DNA from: Desulfovibrio sp.
GTDB lineage: Bacteria; Desulfobacterota; Desulfovibrionia; Desulfovibrionales; Desulfovibrionaceae
Direction of reading: 5' to 3'
Length of the DNA stretch: 64,000 nt
Assembly: GCA_031287575.1 (NCBI GenBank)
Contig: JAITSV010000058.1
Span: 1-64,000, forward strand
The position numbers and the translations under genes are program-made. Below the pieces are notes generated by a model. It did no database searches and was not told the origin of the DNA. It saw only the letters and a program-made list of their open reading frames with translations. This document shows, piece by piece, positions 41,542 through 48,963 of the stretch; position 1 is the first letter of the stretch, and each line of letters begins with the position of its first letter.

Positions 41542-41617
41542 TGGTGGGCGGTGAGGGGATCGAACCCCCGGCATTCGGCTTGTAAGGCCGACGCTCTACC
41601 AGCTGAGCTAACCGCCC
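41542..41617 (-). tRNA. tRNA-Val, anticodon TAC
   Basis: The minus strand folds as a 76-base cloverleaf: acceptor GGGCGGT/ACCGCCC with A and encoded CCA, D-arm GCTCAGCTGGTAGAGC, anticodon stem TCGGC/GCCGA with loop CTTACAA (anticodon TAC, reading GUA/GUG), and T-loop GTTCGATC. Its terminator follows. It sits at the edge of the toxin-antitoxin cluster, a common place for integrated DNA, but no att duplication is evident. Confidence 0.97.
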
Positions 41618-41944
41618 CGATATGCGAGTCAATCATGGCAAGACAATGGTGGCAGGATACTACGTCATGCCGCCCGAAAGCGCCATGGCCCGCCCTCCGC
41701 GTTTGGCAACGGACGGCTGCGGCTTGCTTCAACCTGCCGCCGCCCGTGACGGGATACTGCTCATAGTGCAGGGGCGGCGGTCATGTCAAACACCTTGTGC
41801 TTTTGTACTGGACATTGTGACGTCGGATATCTATGTAGCACTCGCGCGGCCCTGTGTCCGCCGTGCCACCGCCCCCGGCGGCGTGCGGACACCGATGCAC
41901 GCACCGACTCGCGAACCGGCCGACGGACCGTGAATCCGCCCCCC
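41618..41944. other. Gap between tRNA-Val and the GAF protein gene
   Basis: This holds the minus-strand promoter of the tRNA and the plus-strand promoter of the GAF gene. I could not place either exactly. The first half has lower GC than its surroundings. Possible reading frames here have no recognisable features. Confidence 0.4.
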
Positions 41945-43099
41945 ATGCCCCCCACAGCCCCCCGCACGTTGCGGCAGGACATATCCCTGCTGCTCCGCTC
42001 CGCGCCGCCCAAGGCGCGCGCCGCCATCCTCGCCCTGCTGCCCGCCGCCAAGGCCGTGCTGGACACGGGCTGGCGGCCCGACATGCACGCCGCGCCCATC
42101 CGCAACTGGCGCGACCTGATGCAACTGCTGTCCGGCCTCACCGCCCAGCGCCACGACACGGAAACCCTGCTGCGCGTCACCAGCGAACTGCTGGGCATCG
42201 CCGACGAAATGGCCCCGCCGGAAATGGTCCTGCGCGAAAGCGCCGCCGTGCTGCTGCGCGCCTTTCACGCCGACATGTTCGTATGCCGCCTGCGCGACGA
42301 CGAGGGCGAATGGCAGATCATCGCGGCGGAACGCGAGGACGGCGGTCCCATTCCGCTCTTTTCGCCGGTGCTGGAAGAGGGCCTGGCCGGGCATCCGGTC
42401 ATGCGCGCGGTGTGCGACGGCACCCGCCACGTGCTCTCCAACAACCTGATGGGCATGGACCGGGGGGGCGAATCGTACGACTGCACGGCCTACAAGGTGG
42501 GCTACCGCTCGCGCCTGGCCTTCGTGCTGCGCGACCGGGGCGGCCGCCCGCCCTTCGGGCTGGTGCTGTTGTATTCCGAGCGCGAACACGGCTTCGACAG
42601 CTACGACGCCCGCTTTCTGGCCAAGTGCTCGCGCATCGTGGCCCTGACCACCGGCAGCCGCGTGGCCGTGGCCCGCGACGCGCTGGAAAAGGCCGCCGGG
42701 GCCGTGGCCCACCACGGCAACAACGCCCTGGCCATCCTGCGCAACCACGCGGAATACTGCGCGGAACTACTGGACGACATGGCCGATGACTGGGACGACG
42801 CCGTGCACGCCGCCGACGAATTGCGAGAACTTTTGCCCGAAGGGTCCAAGGCCCATGCCGCCGCCGCGCGGCTGGCCAATGCCCTGCATGGCATGGACAC
42901 CACGCAGTTGACGGAACAACTGGACGGCGTGCTGCGTTCCACCCGGCGCATTGCCCGCATCATCGACGCGCTGGAGGAATCGGCGGAAAAACCCCGCCTG
43001 ATGCACTACGTGCTGGGCCGCCATGTGCTGGACCTGGGCAACCCCGCCGACGAGGAAGAGGAAATGGAAACCCTGCGCAAGACCTGCTGCACGGCGTAA
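41945..43099 (+). CDS. GAF-domain protein with a degenerate kinase dimerisation domain
   Basis: This 384-residue cytoplasmic protein has an N-terminal helical part, a GAF domain (about 85-235, LLRVTSELLGIADEMAP to YSEREHGFDSYDARF), then a helical hairpin (about 245-365). The hairpin starts EKAAGAVAHHGNNALAILRN and looks like the dimerisation/His domain of a histidine kinase, with an Asn after the His pair. No ATPase domain follows, so it cannot be a normal kinase. The tail has a run of acidic residues and ends in CC. It may be a phosphotransfer or adaptor protein. Start 41945 is uncertain; GTG 41930 is possible and no ribosome site is clear. Confidence 0.65.
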   Translation: MPPTAPRTLRQDISLLLRSAPPKARAAILALLPAAKAVLDTGWRPDMHAAPIRNWRDLMQLLSGLTAQRHDTETLLRVTSELLGIADEMAPPEMVLRESAAVLLRAFHADMFVCRLRDDEGEWQIIAAEREDGGPIPLFSPVLEEGLAGHPVMRAVCDGTRHVLSNNLMGMDRGGESYDCTAYKVGYRSRLAFVLRDRGGRPPFGLVLLYSEREHGFDSYDARFLAKCSRIVALTTGSRVAVARDALEKAAGAVAHHGNNALAILRNHAEYCAELLDDMADDWDDAVHAADELRELLPEGSKAHAAAARLANALHGMDTTQLTEQLDGVLRSTRRIARIIDALEESAEKPRLMHYVLGRHVLDLGNPADEEEEMETLRKTCCTA

Positions 43100-43182
43100 C
43101 CGCCGCGGCAGGACACGTGGGAGGGCCATTGCCGCACGTATCGGCCCATTGAACGAAATTCCCCGGCATGGCCGGAATGCAA

Positions 43183-43215
43183 AGAGCGCCGATGGACCAT
43201 ATCCATCGGCGCTCT
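43183..43215. terminator. Hairpin after the GAF protein gene
   Basis: AGAGCGCCGATGG (43183-43195) pairs with CCATCGGCGCTCT (43203-43215), 13 perfect base pairs. There is no strong T-run on either side, so it could be a weak terminator or a 3'-end stabiliser for both convergent genes. Confidence 0.6.
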
Positions 43216-43323
43216 CGCATTGTCGTTTCGTAGCCGGCAGATCGCCCAGTCGCCCCGATTGCGCTGCCGCCCGGTCAATCTCGACCAGCCTTGGCCGACT
43301 CGGCCAATCCTGGCCAGTCTCGG

Positions 43324-43560
43324 CTAGTCTTCGCGACCGCCCCCGGCATTCTCGTCGTCGATCAGGCGCCCCTTGTGCTTGGGGGCATCGCGCCGCTTGC
43401 GGCGCTTGTCCTCCTGCACGCGGGTGCGCAGGTCCAGCGGCACGTCCAGCAGGGCCTCGCGCCGGGCGGCACGCAGGGCGCGGCGTTCCTCTTCGGTAAG
43501 GCCGATTTCGTCATCGGCGTCTTCCCGCCGAGGCTGCCCCTTGGGGTCGTGGTCCTTCAT
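43324..43560 (-). CDS. Small highly charged hypothetical protein
   Basis: This 78-residue protein is almost entirely polar, rich in Arg, Asp, Glu and Lys (EEERRALRAARREALLDVPL, RVQEDKRRKRRDAPKHKG). It has no membrane segment or recognised motif and is probably disordered or helical. GAGGAG with six-base spacing before ATG 43560 and normal codon bias support a real gene. It follows the polysaccharide export gene by about 100 bases on the same strand and may share its transcript. Confidence 0.65.
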   Translation of the reverse strand: MKDHDPKGQPRREDADDEIGLTEEERRALRAARREALLDVPLDLRTRVQEDKRRKRRDAPKHKGRLIDDENAGGGRED

Positions 43561-43661
43561 GCATTTCTCCTCGCGGCCCAGTCCGGTCCTGTCCGGCCCG
43601 CGCGGCAAAGGCGCTTCCCGCCCATCCGCCAACGGGCGAGAAGACCATTCGAAAACCGCCG

Positions 43662-45326
43662 CTACAACCCGATGACCACCTTGGTGGCCACCGCGATCTG
43701 GTAGAGAATCTGCGACATGTCCTTGACCGTTTGCAGATTCTTGGAATCCACGCGCGGCAGCACCAGCAGTTGGTCACCCGACGCAATGGTGGTGTCGGAC
43801 GTGCGGAACACCTCGCCGTTGGGGCGCACCAGCAGGATGGTGCCGGTGTCCGCGCGGTTGGTGTAGCCGCCCGCGCCGCGTACGTAGTCCTTCAGGCGCT
43901 TGTCGCCGTTCCACACGATGGCCTGGGGCATCACCACCTCGCCGGTCACCAGCACCACGTCGCTCTTTTCGGGAATGACGATGACGTCGCCGTCCTCCAG
44001 CGCGATGTCGGCCACCTTGCCGCCGCTGCCCACCACCACGATGCCTTCGGGCGTCACGTTGCGGGCCTTTTCGGCGAACTTGGCGATCATCTCCGCTTCG
44101 TGGTTGCGGATCTGCGCCTCGTCCGGGCTGGCCGAGGTTGCCGTGAACGAGCTTTCCTCCAGCCTGCGCAGGGCGTCCTCGATGGCGCGCTTCTGGCGGG
44201 CCGCCACGCTGCGCCGCTTGATGTACAGGCCGGAAAGGTCCGCCCGGTCGGCATCCACGGCAATGTACTGCTGCACGTCGCGCAGGCGGGCGGTGCGCTT
44301 CAGCGGAAAGCGCGACGCCCCCCGGATGGCCCCCTGCACCTCGACCATGATGGTGTCGCCGGGGGTGTCGGCCAGAAATTCCACCCGGTCGCCGTCGGCC
44401 AGCGGCAGGGTGCGGAATTCGCGCAGGGGCAGATACAGGTTGAAGGGCGCACCGTTGCGGGTGCCCACGATGCTGGCATGCGAGGCCGTGGCCAGCGGGT
44501 CGGCCATTTCGGCCAGCCTGGCCCCGGTGGCCTCGCCCTTGCGGAATTCGAAGCGCGCGGCGTTGCGTATCTCGCCGCTGGCGGACACGGCGGGGCCCTT
44601 TTCGCCCACCACTATGGTGTCGCCGTCCAGCAGGCGCACCAGCGGCAACGCCCCCTTCAGTGCAAAGGGATACAGGTCGAAGCTGCCCAGTTCCGCGCCC
44701 GCGCGCAGCAGGCGGATGGTGCGATAGCTGCCGCGCCGGGGGTCGATGCCGCCCGCGCGGTCCAGGAAGGCCAGCACCGAATCGGACGGCGCGCCATTGT
44801 AGCGGCCCGGCTTCATGACGAACCCGGTGACGAAGACCGACACGGGCCGGCCGTCCATGGGGCTGACGTAGACCTGCACGTTCTCCACGCCCGACGCACT
44901 GAGCTTGCTGCGGATGGCCTCCGTCACCTGGGCCTGGGCAAGCCCAGCCACGGGCACGGCCCCCAGGTCCTGCAATTCGATGTCGCCCGCGTCGTTCACC
45001 GTGGTCACGCCGTCGAAGTTGCGGTCACCCCACAGGCGCAGCACCAGCCGGTCGCCGGGTGCCAGTTCGCGCGCCTCGGCGCTGCGGGCCTGCCCGAAGT
45101 TGCCCTGGAACAGGTTGGCGGCAAAGGGCGGCAGGTCGGACGTGGCGGATGCGGTTGCCGCCGGGACGGACGCGGGCGACTTGGCTTCTGCCGGGGCCGC
45201 GAACGCGGCGCCGTGCGCCGGGCCAAGCAGTACGGCCAGCACGAGCAGCAGGAAAAGGGCGGGCAGCCATGCGGCAGCCCCCGCGCGGTGGTGCGCAGCC
45301 TGACGGAAAAGCGGTGCGATATCCAT
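43662..45326 (-). CDS. Polysaccharide export protein (Wza/KpsD-like, SLBB domains)
   Basis: This 554-residue exported protein has a signal sequence (about 18-44), a Poly_export domain (about 85-165: LAPGDRLVLRLWGDRNFDGV) and several SLBB/soluble ligand-binding beta-grasp repeats (VSVFVTGFVMKPGRYNGAPS, IMVEVQGAIRGASRFPLKRT, VVLVTGEVVMPQAIVWNGDK). Such proteins form the outer membrane or periplasmic channel for capsular or extracellular polysaccharide. No glycosyltransferases, Wzc or Wzx are beside it. The 3' end carries a hydrophobic helix. A small lipoprotein gene lies upstream on the same strand. Confidence 0.88.
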   Translation of the reverse strand: MDIAPLFRQAAHHRAGAAAWLPALFLLLVLAVLLGPAHGAAFAAPAEAKSPASVPAATASATSDLPPFAANLFQGNFGQARSAEARELAPGDRLVLRLWGDRNFDGVTTVNDAGDIELQDLGAVPVAGLAQAQVTEAIRSKLSASGVENVQVYVSPMDGRPVSVFVTGFVMKPGRYNGAPSDSVLAFLDRAGGIDPRRGSYRTIRLLRAGAELGSFDLYPFALKGALPLVRLLDGDTIVVGEKGPAVSASGEIRNAARFEFRKGEATGARLAEMADPLATASHASIVGTRNGAPFNLYLPLREFRTLPLADGDRVEFLADTPGDTIMVEVQGAIRGASRFPLKRTARLRDVQQYIAVDADRADLSGLYIKRRSVAARQKRAIEDALRRLEESSFTATSASPDEAQIRNHEAEMIAKFAEKARNVTPEGIVVVGSGGKVADIALEDGDVIVIPEKSDVVLVTGEVVMPQAIVWNGDKRLKDYVRGAGGYTNRADTGTILLVRPNGEVFRTSDTTIASGDQLLVLPRVDSKNLQTVKDMSQILYQIAVATKVVIGL

Positions 45327-45431
45327 GGCAGGTATCCGTAATTGGCTACGCCGGGCGCGGTGCGCACCCGGCGGATGGAAGCGTGCGGTGTCTGTGGTGA
45401 TGGTTCCGGCGTGAACCGCGCGGCAAACCTT

Positions 45432-45833
45432 CTATTGCGCGGGACGGGCTATCCCCTGCCCCCAGATGCGGGGGGCCATCTGCCACGCGACGTCGTCGCC
45501 GCTGCCCGCCGGACGGCAGGCTATGACCACCTCTGCCTCGCCATGCTGCGAAAGCAGGGTAGCGCGGCGGCATTCCTCTCCGGTGGCCGAGGTGAACAGC
45601 CCCTCCACCACCACCCGGATGCCGGTGCCGAATTCCGGGTCGTCCAGCACGGCGGAAGCCCCGGCCGGGTTGCCGGTCATGAATTCCAGAATGGGTTTGG
45701 CGGGCAGGGCCTGTTCCTGTGCCTGCGGCGCGGGCTGCTGACGCCCCCCGCAGGCGGCGAGCAGGACGGGCAGCACGCTCAGGGCGCACAAGGCCAGCGC
45801 GGCGGCGGGACGAAGGCGGCGGATGGCGAACAT
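45432..45833 (-). CDS. Small lipoprotein upstream of the export gene
   Basis: This 133-residue protein has a lipoprotein signal peptide (about 1-28, lipobox LLAAC). The mature part has about 100 residues with two Cys (EECRR and VIACRPAG) that could form a disulfide. I do not recognise a family. It lies 105 bases before the polysaccharide export gene on the same strand and may work with it at the outer membrane. The upstream DNA carries three tandem 9-bp repeats. Confidence 0.75.
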   Translation of the reverse strand: MFAIRRLRPAAALALCALSVLPVLLAACGGRQQPAPQAQEQALPAKPILEFMTGNPAGASAVLDDPEFGTGIRVVVEGLFTSATGEECRRATLLSQHGEAEVVIACRPAGSGDDVAWQMAPRIWGQGIARPAQ

Positions 45834-45871
45834 GGAGTAGACCTCTGGTGCGTGGGGAGTGTGCCGGTGCG

Positions 45872-45898
45872 GTGTGTCTGGTGTGTCTGGTGTGTCTG
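45872..45898. repeat. Three tandem 9-bp repeats (GTGTGTCTG)
   Basis: Exact units lie at 45872-45880, 45881-45889 and 45890-45898, 39 bases upstream of the lipoprotein start, in its likely leader or promoter. The rest of the gap 45834-46152 holds no gene; a minus-strand promoter is expected there. Confidence 0.85.
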
Positions 45899-46152
45899 GC
45901 GGGCCTGACGTGCGCGAAAGCCGCCACGACGCGGCGGCGCGGCCTGTGCCCCCTGCCAGGACAGTCTGGCCTGACCGGCGGGCACGAAACCCGCCCGTGC
46001 GGATGCCGCCTTCTATACTCCCGGCAAAGGGCGGCTGTCCACTGGCGCGGGAGTGTCGGGCCGCCGCCGCGCGCCGGCTTTACAATAAGAAGGACGGGGC
46101 CGGAGGCAAGGTGTGCGGTCACCTCGGCGGCATCTGGCACTCCCCCTCCACC

Positions 46153-47361
46153 TCACATGAAGCGCACCAGCTCGAACAGCTTTTTCCGTTGCGTGGCCAC
46201 TATATGGTAGAACTGCGTCTGCGGAATGAAGATGTACGGCACATCCTCCGTCCGCCGGTACAGGAAGTGCGACAGGATCATCCGGTTGATGGCCTGATGC
46301 CCGATGATCATCACCCCCGGCGCGCCCCCGGCCAGGAACAGCGCCCGGCGCACCCCCCGTTCCACCCGTTCGCGCAGGGTCACGTACCCCTCGCCGCCCG
46401 GATACACGTAGTGGAACTTGTCGCGCTGGCGGGCCGCGAAGGCATCCGGAAACTTGCGGCGGATGTCGTCATAGCGCAGCCCCTCGCACTCGCCCGCGTC
46501 GATCTCGTCGAACTCCGGCAGGGCCATCACCGTGGCGCCGGGCCGCGCCTCGCGCATGGGTGCCGCCGTCTGCGCCGACCGCTTGCGGGTAGAGGTGAAG
46601 ATGTACGGCACCTCGGTGTCCGCGAAATGCGCGGCCAGTTCCTTGGCCTGGGCCTGCCCGCGCAGGGTCAGGTCCGAATCGCCGCCGATGCGCCCTTCCA
46701 CGTTGTAGTAGGTCTCTCCGTGCCGGACCAGATACAGGTTGCGCACCCACGCGGACACCAGAATGTCCCGGATGCGGTGGTAGTACGGCACCCGCCCGCC
46801 AATCTGCTCGCCCACCACGCGGTTTTCCAGCGTGTCCACCCGCACCCAGCACGACTCGTCGGCGCACGGGGCATACATGCGCTCGTAGTAGTGGATGCGC
46901 TTGGTAAAGCTGTCCATGGCCGCCTGCGTGGTGTCGCGCGCGAATTCCGGCATCTGCGTCTTGCGACGGATGGCCGCGCCCAGCGCCACCGGGTCGTCGT
47001 TGACGCATTCCACGAACAGCAGCGGATGGTCGGTGAGCATCGACTCTATGGTGGCTCGCCGGGCACGGCTGGCATTGGTGGCGTCCAGAATGGCCACGTG
47101 CCCGTCGCCCGCAAGATAATCGCGCGCGGCGGCAATGTTCAGCCGGGCGATTTCCTCGCGCCGGGCGCGGCCTTCCGCGTTGTCCGGGTCGTAGAATTCC
47201 GGCCGGGCGGAATCCATGCCCAGCATGGAACGGCGGATTTCGCCGTTGTTGAACACCTCGACGCGGAAGTCCTCTGCCTCCAGGCCCTCGCGGATGCGAC
47301 GGGCCATGGTGGATTTGCCCCGCGCGGGCAAGCCGACCATGACGACGTAGAGCTTGTTCAT
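46153..47361 (-). CDS. 6-phosphofructo-2-kinase/fructose-2,6-bisphosphatase-like bifunctional protein
   Basis: This 402-residue protein has two domains. The N-terminal P-loop kinase (about 1-195) shows Walker A GLPARGKSTMARR, FNNGEIRR and ILDATNASRARR. The C-terminal histidine phosphatase (about 205-400) shows LVRHGETYYNVEGRIGGDSD, with the nucleophilic His in RHGE, the acid region around EIDAGECEGL, and the second His in MIIGHQAINRM. This is the architecture of eukaryotic PFK-2/FBPase-2, which makes and removes fructose 2,6-bisphosphate. Bacterial members are rare; I recall reports from Desulfovibrio and some other groups. Both active sites look complete. It may instead act on another sugar phosphate. 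Confidence 0.88.
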   Translation of the reverse strand: MNKLYVVMVGLPARGKSTMARRIREGLEAEDFRVEVFNNGEIRRSMLGMDSARPEFYDPDNAEGRARREEIARLNIAAARDYLAGDGHVAILDATNASRARRATIESMLTDHPLLFVECVNDDPVALGAAIRRKTQMPEFARDTTQAAMDSFTKRIHYYERMYAPCADESCWVRVDTLENRVVGEQIGGRVPYYHRIRDILVSAWVRNLYLVRHGETYYNVEGRIGGDSDLTLRGQAQAKELAAHFADTEVPYIFTSTRKRSAQTAAPMREARPGATVMALPEFDEIDAGECEGLRYDDIRRKFPDAFAARQRDKFHYVYPGGEGYVTLRERVERGVRRALFLAGGAPGVMIIGHQAINRMILSHFLYRRTEDVPYIFIPQTQFYHIVATQRKKLFELVRFM

Positions 47362-47624
47362 GCGGAATCCTGTGCAGGAATGGATGGGTGAGGATGATGC
47401 GCTATTGGTAACGGCTTCCGCGCGGACACGCCAGCGTTACCGCGCCCGCCGTCACCCGCGCATCATCCGGGCGGCCCCATCCATCCCCTTGACGCCACCC
47501 GCCCGGCATGCCAACAGAATTTCACGGCGGGGTGCACTTCGCCCCCTTCCCTTCCCACGGGCGCACCCGTCTCCCCACCCCCGACATCCCCGACACCCGC
47601 CGTTCATCCGGCAGGAGGCCGACC

Positions 47625-47918
47625 ATGTACGCCATCAACTATCTGCTGAACCTGTGCGGCATGGCCATGCTGGCCGGGGCCGCCTTCAACTGGCTGCGCT
47701 GGCGCGCGGGCAACCAGGCGGCGGGTATCCGCGCGCGCAACCTGGCCGTGGGCGGGGCCATGCTGCTGGTGTTCGGCAACCTGGTGTCGCCCATCGAAAC
47801 CACGGTGGTGCAGCCGGTGAACGCCACCGCGCCCGTGACCCAGTCGCAGCAGGCGGAATCCCAGCCCGCGCCCCAATTCCCTGCTGCCCCCGCGCAGCCC
47901 GACCAGCCCGCCAAATAG
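47625..47918 (+). CDS. Small two-helix membrane protein, unknown
   Basis: This 97-residue protein has two hydrophobic segments (about 4-22 and 41-60) and a Gln/Pro/Ala-rich C-terminal tail that would lie outside the membrane. AGGAGG (47613-47618) six bases before ATG 47625 supports translation. I recognise no family. It stands alone between the divergent PFK-2-like gene and convergent rdgB. Confidence 0.65.
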   Translation: MYAINYLLNLCGMAMLAGAAFNWLRWRAGNQAAGIRARNLAVGGAMLLVFGNLVSPIETTVVQPVNATAPVTQSQQAESQPAPQFPAAPAQPDQPAK

Positions 47919-47942
47919 TTCGCCGAACAGTTCGCCAAACGC

Positions 47943-47974
47943 GGAAGGCGGTCCGACATGCCGGGCCGCCTTCC
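47943..47974 (+). terminator. Hairpin after the small membrane protein gene
   Basis: GGAAGGCGG (47943-47951) pairs with CCGCCTTCC (47966-47974). No T-run follows directly; a run of five T lies about 20 bases later. Confidence 0.5.
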
Positions 47975-48138
47975 ACGTATCGTTGCGCTTTTTCCTGCCC
48001 CCGCGCCGTCACGCCGCGCGTTTTCCGGGGCTCCCCGCGTTCTCCCAGGGTCCCCGGCGTCCGGTCGTCCGGCCCCGCGCCCGCCGGACGAACCGGAGCG
48101 ACGCGGGGCGCGATCAGTACGGATGCGCGCGGCGCGGG

Positions 48139-48798
48139 TCAGTCCTTGCCGCCCACGAAGCCGGGCCACATTTCCAGCAGGCGGCGCAGGGCTTTGCCCC
48201 GGTGGCTGCGGGCGTTCTTTTCGTCGCGGGTAAGGGTGGCTGCGGTGTGCCCCAGTTCCGGGTCGAGGAACAGCGGGTCGTAGCCGAAGCCGTTGTCGCC
48301 TTGCGGGGCGGTGGCCACGCGGCCTTCCCAGGCCCCGGCGGCGGTGATGTTGCGGCCGTCGGGAGCGCAGGCGGCAATGACCGAACGGAACCGCGCCGTG
48401 CGTTGCGCATCCGGCACGCCAGCCAGGGCGCCCAACAGCTTTTCGTTGTTGCGGGCGTCGGTGGCGGGCACGCCGTCTTCGGCGGAATAGCGGGCGGAAT
48501 ACACGCCGGGCGCGCCGCCCAGGGCGTCCACCTCCAGCCCGGAATCGTCGGCCACGGCGATGCGGCCGGTCAGTTCGGCCACGGTGCGCGCCTTGAGCAG
48601 GGCGTTTTCCTCGAAGGTGGTGCCGGTCTCCTCGATTTCACCGATCTCGGGGTAGGCGTCGAGGCCGACCACGGTGACTCCGGTGCCGTGCAGCATGTCG
48701 TTGAGTTCGCGGATCTTGCCTGCGTTGCGGGTGGCCAGCACGATGACGGCGGTGTCACTGGTGATGTTCGGGGGGGGGGTGGTCGGGGCGGTGCTCAT
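48139..48798 (-). CDS. rdgB: XTP/dITP diphosphatase (RdgB/HAM1)
   Basis: This 219-residue house-cleaning enzyme hydrolyses non-canonical purine triphosphates such as dITP and XTP to monophosphates. Family motifs are clear: LATRNAGKIRELNDML, TTFEENALLKARTVAEL, VADDSGLEVDALGGAPGVYS, GDNGFGYDPLF and SHRGKALRRLLE. The start at 48798 gives a slightly extended N-terminus, with no strong ribosome site. A run of ten C on the coding strand (48770-48779) lies in codons 7-10, so slippage could shift the frame. Translation could also begin at a later start nearer the core. Confidence 0.93.
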   Translation of the reverse strand: MSTAPTTPPPNITSDTAVIVLATRNAGKIRELNDMLHGTGVTVVGLDAYPEIGEIEETGTTFEENALLKARTVAELTGRIAVADDSGLEVDALGGAPGVYSARYSAEDGVPATDARNNEKLLGALAGVPDAQRTARFRSVIAACAPDGRNITAAGAWEGRVATAPQGDNGFGYDPLFLDPELGHTAATLTRDEKNARSHRGKALRRLLEMWPGFVGGKD

Positions 48799-48963
48799 GG
48801 TGTGTCGGACGTGTTCCAGGGTTGACGTGGGTGCATGACCCGCCGTCGGCATGGCGTTGGCCGCGCGGCGTCGGGCACGCGGTGGGGTGATGCGGCGTGC
48901 ATTGTGCGGAAGAATCGGGCCGGAGGCAAGGGAGCGCCGATGGGCTTCGTGCCCGATGTGCTG

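Noticed and set aside
41542..41617. Integration site of a current mobile element at tRNA-Val
   Set aside because: No integrase gene and no visible duplication of the tRNA end within the window.
41622..41933. 103-codon frame between tRNA-Val and the GAF gene
   Set aside because: No ribosome site, no motif, and it overlaps the expected promoter region.
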